The notes below the pieces were generated by a model. That model was not told where the DNA came from. It did no database searches and saw only the letters and a program-made list of their open reading frames with translations. From positions 1 to 64,000 of the forward strand of contig JBJEVT010000030.1 in assembly GCA_051884615.1 (NCBI GenBank): 64,000 bases of DNA. Direction: 5' to 3'. Below, piece by piece: positions 1 through 8,551 of this stretch; within the stretch, counting starts at the first letter, position 1; each line of letters begins with the position of its first letter. The stretch is from UBA1724 sp051884615 (GTDB lineage: Bacteria; Verrucomicrobiota; Lentisphaeria; Oligosphaerales; Oligosphaeraceae). A program made the position numbers and the translations under genes.

Positions 1-312
1 CAAAGGAAAAGTCGCCCCCCGCGCGGGGGGCGTGGATTGAAACCTCATGGGGCCCGTCCCCCTTCCGGTTACACCGTGTCGCCCCCCGCGCGGGGGGCGT
101 GGATTGAAACAAATACTGGAAAGACTATACGGAGTATTTGACCGCGTCGCCCCCCGCGCGGGGGGCGTGGATTGAAACCAGCCGTCGTAATCCCACGCCT
201 CCCCTGCGCACGTCGCCCCCCGCGCGGGGGGCGTGGATTGAAACAACCCGTAATTGGAGGATAAAAATAAGGCGAAAGGTCGCCCCCCCGCGCGGGGGGC
301 GTGGATGGAAAG
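1..312 (+). CRISPR. Trailer end of a type I-C-like CRISPR array
   Basis: Four identical 33-bp repeats start at 11, 78, 146 and 212. They begin GTCGCCCCCC, contain a GC-rich palindrome and end GTGGATTGAAAC. A fifth, degenerate copy lies at about 279-312, with one extra C, a T-to-G change in the ATTGAAAC tail and a changed last base. Spacers are 34, 35, 33 and 34 bp and unrelated to one another. Bases 1-10 are the end of a further spacer, so the array continues to the left. The repeat form (33 bp, palindrome, ATTGAAAC end) is typical of subtype I-C. The degenerate last repeat marks the trailer end, so leader and cas genes should lie off the left edge. Bases 313-478 hold an 11-G run at about 327-337 and no gene that I can support. 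Confidence 0.95.
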
Positions 313-478
313 CGCAAAATCACATCGGGGGGGGGGGCGAGTAGAATTTCCCCCTCTTTGTCTTGTGTCCTGTTTGTCCCGTGGGTTGTTGTCGGTACGG
401 GAAAACCCCGGGGGCATGGTGTGCGTCCCGGGGTTTTGGCGGTTTCTATAGATATTTGATTGACAGGTAGTTGCAAAA

Positions 479-555
479 TGGTAGTCCGAGGCGGGATCGA
501 ACCGCCGACCCTCTGCTTAGAAGGCAGATGCTCTATCCGACTGAGCTATCGGACC
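479..555 (-). tRNA. tRNA-Arg (anticodon TCT)
   Basis: Read on the minus strand, 77 nt fold as a complete cloverleaf: acceptor GGTCCGA/TCGGACT, D-arm GCTC/GAGC, anticodon stem TCTGC/GCAGA with loop CTTCTAA (anticodon TCT), T-arm GGCGG/CCGCC with TTCGATC, discriminator A and an encoded CCA. The first acceptor pair is G-U. A possible -10 element (TATCTT) lies at 629-634. Confidence 0.96.
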
Positions 556-826
556 ACCGAAGGTGGTGTGGGGAGGGACGAGTTGTCCTATGCTGTCATG
601 TCCTTTCCCTTTTGTGGCGTTGGGGTAAGATAATCTTCAGGGGGGGAATTTCAAGCTAGCGGGGCGGGTGTGTCAGGGTGTCGCAGGGGGGGGGTGATGG
701 GCTGGCATGTTTTCTGCTTTGTTTTGATTCGTGTGTCATGTTCCCGGAGGGGGAGAAGGGCCTTTTGGGCTTTTCTTTTCTTCCGGGGTGTCCGGGGTAG
801 TTTTTCAGCATGGAGGAGACAAGACT

Positions 827-3409
827 ATGGATTTAGAGCGGTTTACGGTGAAGAGTCTGGAGGCGGTGGGCACGGCGCAGCAGACGGCGGGGAAGTTCCA
901 TCATGGAGAGATCACGGGGCTTCATCTGCTGTATGGGATTCTGACCCAGGAGAACGGGGTGGGGGTGTCGATTCTGGAGCGGATGCACATCGGGGTGAAG
1001 TCCCTGGTGTCCGCCGTGGAGTCGTCGTTGGCGCGTCTGCCCCGGGTGAGCGGGGAGGTGAAATCGACCCTCTCCCAGGATTTTGTCCGGGTGATGGGGA
1101 AGGCGGAGGAGTTCCGCACGGAGTTCAAGGACGAGTTTGTGAGCGTGGAGCATCTTCTTCTGGCCTTGTGTTCGGAGGAGGGCGAGGCGCAGCGTCTTCT
1201 CCAGATCCAGGGGGTGGAGCCGGAGGCGTTGCGGGGAGCCGTCATGGAGGTTCGCGGGCATCAGCGGGTGACCACGGCGGATCCGGAGGCTTCCTACGAT
1301 GCCTTGGTCAAATATGGCCGGGATTTGACCCAGGCCGCCCGGGAGGGCAAGCTGGATCCGGTCATCGGGCGGGACGATGAGATTCGCCGGGTGGTGCAGA
1401 TTTTGTCCCGTCGCACCAAGAACAATCCCGTGTTGATTGGAGAGCCCGGGGTGGGCAAGACAGCCATCGTGGAGGGGCTGGCGGGTCGGATTGTGCAGGG
1501 CGACGTTCCCGAGGGATTGAAGAACCGCCGCCTCATTGGATTGGACATGGGGGCGCTGGTGGCGGGCGCGAAGTTTCGAGGCGAATTCGAGGAGCGTCTG
1601 AAGGCGGTGTTGACGGAGGTCACCAAATCGGAGGGGCAGGTCATCCTGTTCATCGACGAGCTGCACACCGTGGTGGGCGCCGGCGGCGGGGAGGGCGCCA
1701 TGGACGCCGGCAACATCTTGAAGCCCATGCTGGCCCGGGGAGAGCTCCACTGCATCGGCGCCACCACCCTGAACGAATACCGGAAGCACATCGAGAAGGA
1801 TCCCGCCCTGGAGCGCCGCTTCCAGACGGTTCTGGTGCAGCCCCCCAATGTGGAGGACACCATCTCCATCCTTCGGGGCCTCCGGGAACGCTACGAGCTG
1901 CACCACGGGGTGACCATCCGGGATTCGGCGCTGGTCTCCGCCGCCGTGCTGGCGGACCGCTACATCACGGACCGCTTCCTGCCGGACAAGGCCATCGATC
2001 TGGTGGACGAGGCGGCGGCACGCCTCCGCACGGAGATCGACTCCCGTCCCGTGGAGTTGGACGAGGTGGAGCGTCGTCGCACCCAGCTGGAGATCGAGCG
2101 GAACGGGCTTTCCAAGGAGCATGACGACGCCTCCCGGGAGCGTCTGGGACGCGTGGAGAACGAGTTGTCGGAGGTGCGGGAGAAGGTCTCCCGTCTGAAG
2201 AGCCAGTGGGAGAAGGAGAAGGGCTCCATCGGGGAGCTGCGGAAGTTGAAGGAGGCTCTTGAGCTGGCCAACCGCCAGATGGAGGAGGCCATCCGGAAAG
2301 GAGACCTGGAGCAGGCGGGCCGCCTTCGCTATGGCACCATCCCCTCTCTGGAAGCCCAGCGGAAATCCCTGGAGGAAGCCCATCGGAACGAAGGGGAGAA
2401 GCGTCTCCTGCGGGAGGAGGTGGATGACAACGACGTGGCGGAAATTGTCAGCCGCTGGACCCACGTCCCGGTCTCCAAGCTGATGCAGGGCGAGCGGGAG
2501 AAGCTCCTGCGTCTGCCGGAGGAGCTGCATCGCCGGGTGGTGGGACAGGATGAGGCGGTGACGGCGGTCTCGGAGGCCATCCAGCGCGCCCGGGCGGGGC
2601 TGCAGGATCCCAACCGCCCCATCGGCAGCTTCCTGTTCCTGGGCCCCACGGGCGTGGGCAAGACGGAACTGGCAAAGACCCTGGCGGAAAATCTCTTCGA
2701 CGACGAACGCGCCATCGTCCGCATCGACATGAGCGAATACATGGAGAAGCACAATGTCTCCCGTCTGGTGGGCGCGCCTCCCGGATATGTGGGGTATGAC
2801 GAGGGGGGCCAGCTCACCGAGGCGGTGCGCCGCCGCCCCTATAGCGTGGTGCTCTTCGACGAGGTGGAAAAGGCACACCCCGATGTCTTCAATCTGCTCC
2901 TGCAGGTGCTGGACGACGGACGTCTGACGGATTCCCAGGGCAGGGTGGTGGATTTCCGGAATACGGTGATCATCATGACCAGCAATATCGGCTCCCAGGA
3001 AATCGTGGAGGCCACCTCCCAAAGCGCCGCCCAAATCCGGGAGAAGGTGACGGGACTGCTGAAGAACTACTTCCGCCCCGAGTTCCTGAACCGGCTGGAT
3101 GACGTGGTGGTCTTCCACCGCCTGGGCGAAGGGGAGATCGGCAAGATCATCGACCTGCAGCTGGAATCCCTGCGGAAACGCATGGAGGGACTGCGGATGC
3201 ACCTGGTGGTGACCCCCGGCGCCCTCAAGGCACTGTCCCGGGAGGGATATGATCCGGTCTACGGCGCACGCCCCCTGAAACGGGTGATTCTCCATCGGCT
3301 GGTGAATCCGCTGTCCCGTCAGATGCTGGCGGGGAATTTCCGCGCGGAGCAGACGATCCAGGTGGATGCGCCGGACGACCAGGGGAACTACGGCATCACC
3401 GTCCGGTGA
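827..3409 (+). CDS. clpB: ATP-dependent chaperone ClpB
   Basis: An 860-aa hexameric AAA+ disaggregase that resolubilises aggregated proteins together with DnaK in the cytoplasm. Seen in order: Clp N-terminal repeats (about 1-145), first AAA+ module with Walker A GEPGVGKT near residue 205 and Walker B ILFIDE near 270, a long charged coiled-coil middle domain (about 400-530), the second AAA+ module with Walker A GPTGVGKT near 605, and a ClpB-type C-terminal D2-small domain. The middle domain separates it from ClpA and ClpC. The start at 827 is chosen because GGAGGAGAC sits 6-7 nt upstream and the N-domain begins right there; a longer in-frame reading exists but does not look like ClpB. I see no CIRCE element in 556-826. 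Length is normal for the family. Confidence 0.97.
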   Translation: MDLERFTVKSLEAVGTAQQTAGKFHHGEITGLHLLYGILTQENGVGVSILERMHIGVKSLVSAVESSLARLPRVSGEVKSTLSQDFVRVMGKAEEFRTEFKDEFVSVEHLLLALCSEEGEAQRLLQIQGVEPEALRGAVMEVRGHQRVTTADPEASYDALVKYGRDLTQAAREGKLDPVIGRDDEIRRVVQILSRRTKNNPVLIGEPGVGKTAIVEGLAGRIVQGDVPEGLKNRRLIGLDMGALVAGAKFRGEFEERLKAVLTEVTKSEGQVILFIDELHTVVGAGGGEGAMDAGNILKPMLARGELHCIGATTLNEYRKHIEKDPALERRFQTVLVQPPNVEDTISILRGLRERYELHHGVTIRDSALVSAAVLADRYITDRFLPDKAIDLVDEAAARLRTEIDSRPVELDEVERRRTQLEIERNGLSKEHDDASRERLGRVENELSEVREKVSRLKSQWEKEKGSIGELRKLKEALELANRQMEEAIRKGDLEQAGRLRYGTIPSLEAQRKSLEEAHRNEGEKRLLREEVDDNDVAEIVSRWTHVPVSKLMQGEREKLLRLPEELHRRVVGQDEAVTAVSEAIQRARAGLQDPNRPIGSFLFLGPTGVGKTELAKTLAENLFDDERAIVRIDMSEYMEKHNVSRLVGAPPGYVGYDEGGQLTEAVRRRPYSVVLFDEVEKAHPDVFNLLLQVLDDGRLTDSQGRVVDFRNTVIIMTSNIGSQEIVEATSQSAAQIREKVTGLLKNYFRPEFLNRLDDVVVFHRLGEGEIGKIIDLQLESLRKRMEGLRMHLVVTPGALKALSREGYDPVYGARPLKRVILHRLVNPLSRQMLAGNFRAEQTIQVDAPDDQGNYGITVR

Positions 3410-3471
3410 CAGGTCGACGCTGCCGCTTCAACACAGAGCACAGGTCGGCGCTGCCGCTTCAACACGGAGCG
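3410..3471. repeat. Two tandem 31-bp repeats just after clpB
   Basis: Units 3410-3440 and 3441-3471 both begin CAGGTCG and contain CGCTGCCGCTTCAACAC. They match at 28 of 31 positions, all differences being A/G. The first unit starts on the base following the clpB stop codon. No function is evident. Confidence 0.8.
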
Positions 3472-3491
3472 CACAGAGGGCTGAAGGCGGG

Positions 3492-3577
3492 GGCGTTCCC
3501 TGGGCGGGATGCCCCGCCCGGGAACGCCTCCCGTGTGACCAACTGTCCTGGGCGGGCAAGCCCGCCGGGGAACGCCC
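3492..3577. repeat. Pair of REP-like palindromes between convergent genes
   Basis: 3492-3528 forms a near-perfect hairpin: GGCGTTCCC-T-GGGCGGG, loop ATGC, CCCGCCC-GGGAACGCC. A second related palindrome follows at about 3547-3570 (GGGCGGGC-AA-GCCCGCC) and is again followed by GGGGAACGCCC. They lie between convergent clpB and gpmI and may act as a bidirectional terminator or as REP-like elements; there is no clear U-tract on either strand. Confidence 0.6.
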
Positions 3578-3655
3578 AGCCTGTTTTATAGACAGGCCTA
3601 GCCCCTCAAGCCCCCCTAGGGCATCCAGGGCATCCAGCCTTTTCGCTTTTTGCCT

Positions 3656-5311
3656 CTATTTCGGCTGGAGGACGGAGGGATCGTAGTCGGCGGGAGCCTC
3701 GTATCCCAGGAGGTTCATCAGGGTGGCGGCGATGGAGGAGATTCCCAGCCCCTCCCGGAGTTCCTGCTTGTATTCGCCCTGGTAGAGGGGATCGTAGACG
3801 ATGCAGGGGACGGGATTGAGGGAATGGCTGGTCTTCACCTTGGGCTTTCCGTTTTCGCCCATCTTGGGAGAGCCGTCCTTGGCATGCTCCAGCATGTCAT
3901 CGGCATTGCCGTGGTCGGCGGTGATGACCATGACGCCGCCTGCGCGGTCGATGGCCTCCTTGAGGCGGCCCAGGCAGAGATCCACGGCCTCCACGCCGAT
4001 GCGGACGGCCTGGAAGGAGCCGGTGTGCCCCACCATGTCGCCATTGGGGAAGTTGCAGCGCAGATGACGGTATTTCCCGCTCTGGATGGCCTCCAGGAGG
4101 GCGTCGGTGATCTCCGCGCCCTTCATCCAGGGACGCTGCTCGAAGGGGACGATGTCGGAGGGCACCTCCAGATACTTCTCCAGCGTCTCGTCGATGTAGC
4201 CGGACTTGTTGCCGTTGTAGAAATAGGTCACATGTCCGTATTTCTGGGTTTCGGAGCAGGCGAAGGTGGTGACGCCGGTGGCGGCCAGATATTCGCCGCT
4301 GGTGCGGTCGATGGCGGGGGGGCTCACCAGATAGCGGGCGGGGATGTGGAGGTCGCCGTCATACTGCATCATGCCGGCGTAACAGACCTTGGGGACCCGG
4401 ATGCGGTCGAAGCGGGAGAAGTCCTCGCCGCCCTCGAAGGCCTGGGAGATTTCGATGGCGCGGTCGCCACGGAAGTTGAAGTAGACCACGGAGTCGCCAT
4501 CCTGGATGGCGCCCACGGGCTGTCCATTGGCGTCGGCGATGACGAAGGCGCCCAGATCCTGGTCGATGGCGTGGGTTTCCTCCCGGAGGGTCTCGATGGC
4601 CTCCTTGGCGCTGGGGAAGGCGCGTCCCTCGCCCAGAACGTGGGTCTTCCAGCCCCGCTCCACCATGGCCCAGTTGGCGTTGTAGCGGTCCATGGTGATG
4701 AACATCCGTCCCCCGCCGGAGGCGATGCGGGCGTCGCATCCCTTGGCGCGGAGCCCTTCCAGGAACTCCTCGAAGGGGAGGACGTAGTCCAGGGCGCTGG
4801 TCTCGCCCACATCCCGTCCGTCCAGCAGGATATGGACCCGGATCTTCTGGATGCCCTCGGCGGCGGCCTCCTCCATCATGGCCTTCAGGTGGTCGATGTG
4901 GGAGTGGACATTCCCGTCGCTGAAGAGTCCCAGGAAGTGGAGGGTGGAGTTGTTCTTCTTCACGTTCTCCGCCACTTCGGTCCAGCCTTTGTCGGCAAAC
5001 ATCTTCTTGGAGGCGATGGAGTTGGAGACCAGTTTGGCGCCCTGGTCGAAGACCCGTCCGGCGCCCATGGCGTTATGGCCCACCTCGGAGTTGCCCATGT
5101 CGGCGTCGGAGGGGAGACCCACGGCCACGCCATGGGCCTTCAGCCTGGTGTTGGGGCAGTTGGCCAGGAACCAGTCCAGATTGGGGGTGTAGGCGGCCTT
5201 CACGGCGTCGCCGTCGGCGAATTTGCCGAATCCCACGCCATCCATGATGACCAGGAGAACGGGGCCTTTGCGCCCGGGGAACCAGGCGGCTTTCTTCAGG
5301 GAATCAACCAT
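3656..5311 (-). CDS. gpmI: 2,3-bisphosphoglycerate-independent phosphoglycerate mutase
   Basis: A 551-aa dimanganese enzyme that interconverts 3- and 2-phosphoglycerate in glycolysis. The alkaline-phosphatase-type metal site is visible: IMDGVG with Asp24, DADMGNSEVGHN with the phosphorylated Ser75, RCNFPNGDMVGHTG and ITADHGNADDM near the C-terminus. Length is at the upper end for the family (usually about 510-560). It is the last gene of a co-directional series, 42 nt downstream of the unknown 188-aa gene. It reads towards clpB and shares with it the palindrome-containing intergenic region. Confidence 0.96.
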   Translation of the reverse strand: MVDSLKKAAWFPGRKGPVLLVIMDGVGFGKFADGDAVKAAYTPNLDWFLANCPNTRLKAHGVAVGLPSDADMGNSEVGHNAMGAGRVFDQGAKLVSNSIASKKMFADKGWTEVAENVKKNNSTLHFLGLFSDGNVHSHIDHLKAMMEEAAAEGIQKIRVHILLDGRDVGETSALDYVLPFEEFLEGLRAKGCDARIASGGGRMFITMDRYNANWAMVERGWKTHVLGEGRAFPSAKEAIETLREETHAIDQDLGAFVIADANGQPVGAIQDGDSVVYFNFRGDRAIEISQAFEGGEDFSRFDRIRVPKVCYAGMMQYDGDLHIPARYLVSPPAIDRTSGEYLAATGVTTFACSETQKYGHVTYFYNGNKSGYIDETLEKYLEVPSDIVPFEQRPWMKGAEITDALLEAIQSGKYRHLRCNFPNGDMVGHTGSFQAVRIGVEAVDLCLGRLKEAIDRAGGVMVITADHGNADDMLEHAKDGSPKMGENGKPKVKTSHSLNPVPCIVYDPLYQGEYKQELREGLGISSIAATLMNLLGYEAPADYDPSVLQPK

Positions 5312-5353
5312 CGGTCTATCTCGTTAAGGTACAAGTGTTTTGTCAAGAGGAAA

Positions 5354-5920
5354 CTAGTATCCCAGGGCCTTCTGGAGCTCCACCTGGAACTCCTGGACAT
5401 CCTGCTGGTCGGGTTTTGCGGAGCCCTCGTCCAGATTCAGGCCCAGCCTTCCGTAGGCGTCCACATACCATTCGCCGGAGGCGCCGGAGCCGAATTTCAC
5501 GGTGCCGGAGAGGCTGGCGCCGGGGCGCACCACCTTGCTGACCTCCACGGTGGTGGCTCCCCGGAGAGCGCCGTCCTGGGAGGCGGGGGGGACCGTCTCC
5601 TGCGGGGGCGGGGCGTCGGGCTCCTCCGGGGGGAGTTCCTGCTCCTCCCGGGAGGCGTCGGGCGTCTCCTCCCACTCCTCCGGGCTCTCCCGGGGAGGCG
5701 GCGGCGTCTGGGGGGCGGGTTTGGCGCCCCGCGCCGCCATGGCGCGGGCGTCCTGCTTCTCCCAGCTCACCTGGAGTTCCGCTGTGAGCATCCGCAATTC
5801 CATGTAGGTCATGTGGATGGCGAAGTTCTGCGCCAACTGGTCCTGGACCTGGGAGAGGGACATGCCTTCCTCCAGGCACTGCTGGATGAACTGGTTTCTT
5901 TGGGCTTCCGTGACTTCCAT
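5354..5920 (-). CDS. Conserved-looking hypothetical protein, 188 aa
   Basis: I do not recognise a named family. Residues 1-60 are predicted helical and polar (QRNQFIQQCLEEGMSLSQVQ), resembling a small helical or HTH-like module. Residues 65-125 form a Pro/Glu-rich linker of low complexity. Residues 130-188 form a compact beta-rich module with GTVKFGSGASGEWYVDAYGRL, which looks like a small repeated-fold domain. No signal peptide or membrane segment is seen, so it is probably cytoplasmic. It sits between the ROK-like gene (49 nt) and gpmI (42 nt), all in one direction. Function unknown. Confidence 0.75.
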   Translation of the reverse strand: MEVTEAQRNQFIQQCLEEGMSLSQVQDQLAQNFAIHMTYMELRMLTAELQVSWEKQDARAMAARGAKPAPQTPPPPRESPEEWEETPDASREEQELPPEEPDAPPPQETVPPASQDGALRGATTVEVSKVVRPGASLSGTVKFGSGASGEWYVDAYGRLGLNLDEGSAKPDQQDVQEFQVELQKALGY

Positions 5921-5969
5921 GGCGGTTCAACTCCGGAGAGAACGGGGGGAGGGAGGGGGGAGTGCCTGG

Positions 5970-7424
5970 CTAGCACTCGGGGAGGGAGGCGGCGGCGGCG
6001 GCCTGTCCGTGGCGCTTTTCCCGCTCGGAGGGCTCGTAGAAGTGGATTTCGCCCAGTTCGGGGAACTCCTCCCGGAGGACCTTCCGGGCGAGGTCCAGGA
6101 TGATCTGGCCGCCTTCGCCGGAGACCACCCGGCCCAGCACCTCCAGGTGCTTGATCACCGGATAGAAGGAGCAGTACTCGGCCACGGTGTAGCCGAAGTA
6201 GACGCCGATGGTCTCGTAGATCTTCCGCGCCCGGGGATCGCCCTGGGCCATGAGCTCCTGGACCCGCTTGAGGCGCAGGGGGAACTTGTCGGCGGGGATG
6301 TCGTCCATCTCGATGCCGGCCAGGGGGATGAGGCGGGCGACGGCCTGCTGGGAGAAGTAGTTGGCGCCCACGCCGATGTCGTGGGACCACTCGTCCATGG
6401 CGGCCTCGGGGTTGTAGTCCACCGGGGCGAACGCCAGCTCGTTCATCCAGCCCTTGATGGTCATGGCCTCGTCCACGTATCCGGCCGCCAGGCTGGAGCC
6501 CATGGCGATGCCCAGGACGGCGCCCTCCTGGAGGGCGATGGCGCCCGCCAGGGCGGTGACGTCGCCGTCGTTTTCCAGGCGCAGGGGCACGCCCCATTGC
6601 TTCTGGATTTCCTTGAAGATGGGGGCCGCCTCCTGGTCGAAGCGGCTTCTGGGGGTGATGCCGCGGAAGAGGGAGACATTGCGGGCGCGTCCGTCCACGA
6701 AGACGCCGGCGGAGGAGCCGCCGATGCCCTTGACCTGGGCCTGGGGATCCACGGAGTGGATGGCCTTTTCCGCCTCCTTCAGGACGAAGTTGATGTGGTC
6801 GTAGTGGTATTGGATGTCGGTCTGGGGCTTGGGGTCCCAGACATATTCGGCGGAGAGGAGGGGTTCGCCGTCCTCCTTGAGGGCGAGCTTGCCGTCCTTG
6901 ACCACGGCCACCTTTTCATCGGAGGCGCCCAGGTCGAAGCCGATGCGCCAGCCGCTCCAGTCCAGCTTCACGGCGGCGCCCGCCCCGTCGTTCTCGGCGG
7001 GCACGTCGTCGGGGGTGGGGGCGTAGACGAAGGTCATGGGCTGTTCGTAGGTGAAGTCTCCCCAGAACTGGGCGTCGAAGCGGCGGATGCCGGTCTCGCT
7101 GTAGCAGCTCTTGAGATACTGGACCAGACATTCCGGGGCGTGGATGGTCACCTTCCAGCCGCCAAACTGCCACAGCAGGAATTTCACGATGCGCTCCACA
7201 TAGAAGAAGTTGCCGGCGGAGGCGGGATGCTTCATGTCATAGACCACGGTGTCGAAGCGGGAGACCCGCTGGCGGTCCCGCTCCACGGCGATGAGGCAGG
7301 GAACGGCGCAGCCGGAGGCCTTCACCGCCTGGACGAAGGCGCGGTTGGCCAGGACGGGGGGACGGAAGCCGGGGTCCAGGACGGGGACGGTCTTGGGGGC
7401 GACGAGGGGGAATTCCTGGTTCAT
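5970..7424 (-). CDS. ROK/hexokinase-fold sugar kinase-like protein
   Basis: 484 aa. The C-terminal two thirds have the ASKHA fold of ROK proteins: phosphate-1 loop GFDLGASDEKVAV (about 162-174), GGSSAGVFVDG, the catalytic-region motif LENDGDVTALAGA (about 283-295; LEND-GN-like) and the adenosine-binding-like GIAMGSSLAAGY. The first 150 residues are an extra domain not usual for ROK kinases, and the ROK zinc-binding CxCGxxGC motif is absent. No DNA-binding N-terminus is seen, so an enzyme rather than a repressor is likely. The start at 7424 (ATG) is preferred over a TTG 42 nt upstream that would overlap the preceding gene. It follows the NahK-like kinase by 31 nt. The substrate cannot be stated; a hexose or HexNAc is inferred from its neighbours. 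Confidence 0.75.
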   Translation of the reverse strand: MNQEFPLVAPKTVPVLDPGFRPPVLANRAFVQAVKASGCAVPCLIAVERDRQRVSRFDTVVYDMKHPASAGNFFYVERIVKFLLWQFGGWKVTIHAPECLVQYLKSCYSETGIRRFDAQFWGDFTYEQPMTFVYAPTPDDVPAENDGAGAAVKLDWSGWRIGFDLGASDEKVAVVKDGKLALKEDGEPLLSAEYVWDPKPQTDIQYHYDHINFVLKEAEKAIHSVDPQAQVKGIGGSSAGVFVDGRARNVSLFRGITPRSRFDQEAAPIFKEIQKQWGVPLRLENDGDVTALAGAIALQEGAVLGIAMGSSLAAGYVDEAMTIKGWMNELAFAPVDYNPEAAMDEWSHDIGVGANYFSQQAVARLIPLAGIEMDDIPADKFPLRLKRVQELMAQGDPRARKIYETIGVYFGYTVAEYCSFYPVIKHLEVLGRVVSGEGGQIILDLARKVLREEFPELGEIHFYEPSEREKRHGQAAAAASLPEC

Positions 7425-7455
7425 GGCGTATGCTTGGCTGGGGTGGGGTGGTGGG

Positions 7456-8547
7456 CTACTTGACAAATTGGTTCATCTGCTCTTCCTGGGCCTCCATCTG
7501 CGCCACCAGGTGGAACTGGGTGCGGCAGCGGTCCAGGTTCTGGCCCTCCCGGTGGGTGCGGAAGTAGACGTCTCCCTCCAGGAAATCGGTGAGGAAGCGC
7601 AGGCCGCACTCGAAGGTGAGGAGTCGTCCGGAGAAGGGGAGGAGGCGTTTTTCCTCCGGGGTGAGGAAGGCGCCGGCGGTGGAGAGGTATCCCTGGACGA
7701 GGGCGCCGAAGAGGGCGAGGTCGAAATTCACCTTGGAGAGGTCCCGTTCGTCCTCGGCGGCGGTGGCGGTGGTGGTGCGGATTTCGTCGCCGAAGTCATA
7801 GAGGACGCTGCCGGGCATGCAGGTGTCCAGGTCGATGACGCAGATGCCTTCGCCGGTCTTGTCGTCCAGCATGACGTTGTTGATTTTGGTGTCGTTGTGG
7901 GTGACTCTCCAGGGGAGTCTGCCGTCCGCCAGACGGTCCACCACCAGGGAGCATTCCTTTTCGTGGGCCAGGGCGAAGGCGATTTCCTTCTGGCAGAGGG
8001 CGGCGCGTCCCATCTTGTCCTCCTTCAGCACGGCCAGGAACTTCTGGAAGCGCTTGGGGGTGTGGTGGAAATCCACGATGGACTCGAAGAGGGGTTCGCC
8101 GGGGAGGTCGGCCAGGGCGCACTGGAAGGCGCCGAAGGCCCTGGCCGCCTGGTATGCCTGGTCGGGGCCGGTGACGGCGTCCACGGTGGAGGCGCCCTCG
8201 ATGAAGAGGTAGACCCGGTAGCATGCGCCGTCGGCGGGGTCCTTCCAGAAGGGATTTCCCTCCTTGTCGTTCACCAGCGTGAGGGTGGCGCGGGCGTCCT
8301 GGGGATTTCGCCGGGCCAGATGGCGCGTGATGCGCTGGATGTTCTCCATGAGCCTGGGCACGTTGGGGAAGACGTGCTGGTTGATGCCCTGGAGGATGTA
8401 GTGGACTTCCCGTCCGCTCTGGTCCACGGTGACGCGGTATGTGGTGTTGATGTGTCCGGAGCCCCAGGGCTCCGCCTGGGTGGGCACGCCCCGCAGATCG
8501 AAGTTTTCCAGGACGGGCAGAAGGCGTTGCAGGATTTCCTGAGACAT
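7456..8547 (-). CDS. NahK-like N-acetylhexosamine 1-kinase (APH family)
   Basis: 363 aa, the same size as bifidobacterial NahK. It has the aminoglycoside-phosphotransferase fold: nucleotide loop GSGHINTTY (29-37), catalytic HNDTKINN (His217, Asp219) and metal site VIDLDT (Asp239, Asp241). In NahK this fold phosphorylates the anomeric OH of GlcNAc or GalNAc with ATP to give HexNAc-1-phosphate. The ATG at 8547 lies 4 nt after the stop of the nucleotidyltransferase gene, which suggests coupled expression and a kinase plus nucleotidyltransferase salvage route. Homoserine or choline kinase-like activities are alternatives, but length and context favour a sugar-1-kinase. Confidence 0.8.
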   Translation of the reverse strand: MSQEILQRLLPVLENFDLRGVPTQAEPWGSGHINTTYRVTVDQSGREVHYILQGINQHVFPNVPRLMENIQRITRHLARRNPQDARATLTLVNDKEGNPFWKDPADGACYRVYLFIEGASTVDAVTGPDQAYQAARAFGAFQCALADLPGEPLFESIVDFHHTPKRFQKFLAVLKEDKMGRAALCQKEIAFALAHEKECSLVVDRLADGRLPWRVTHNDTKINNVMLDDKTGEGICVIDLDTCMPGSVLYDFGDEIRTTTATAAEDERDLSKVNFDLALFGALVQGYLSTAGAFLTPEEKRLLPFSGRLLTFECGLRFLTDFLEGDVYFRTHREGQNLDRCRTQFHLVAQMEAQEEQMNQFVK

Positions 8548-8551
8548 GGGC

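Noticed and set aside
138..451. Small open frames inside the CRISPR array
   Set aside because: They are translations of the repeats and spacers with no homology or start signals.
556..826. CIRCE or other heat-shock operator upstream of clpB
   Set aside because: No TTAGCACTC-N9-GAGTGCTAA-like inverted repeat is present.
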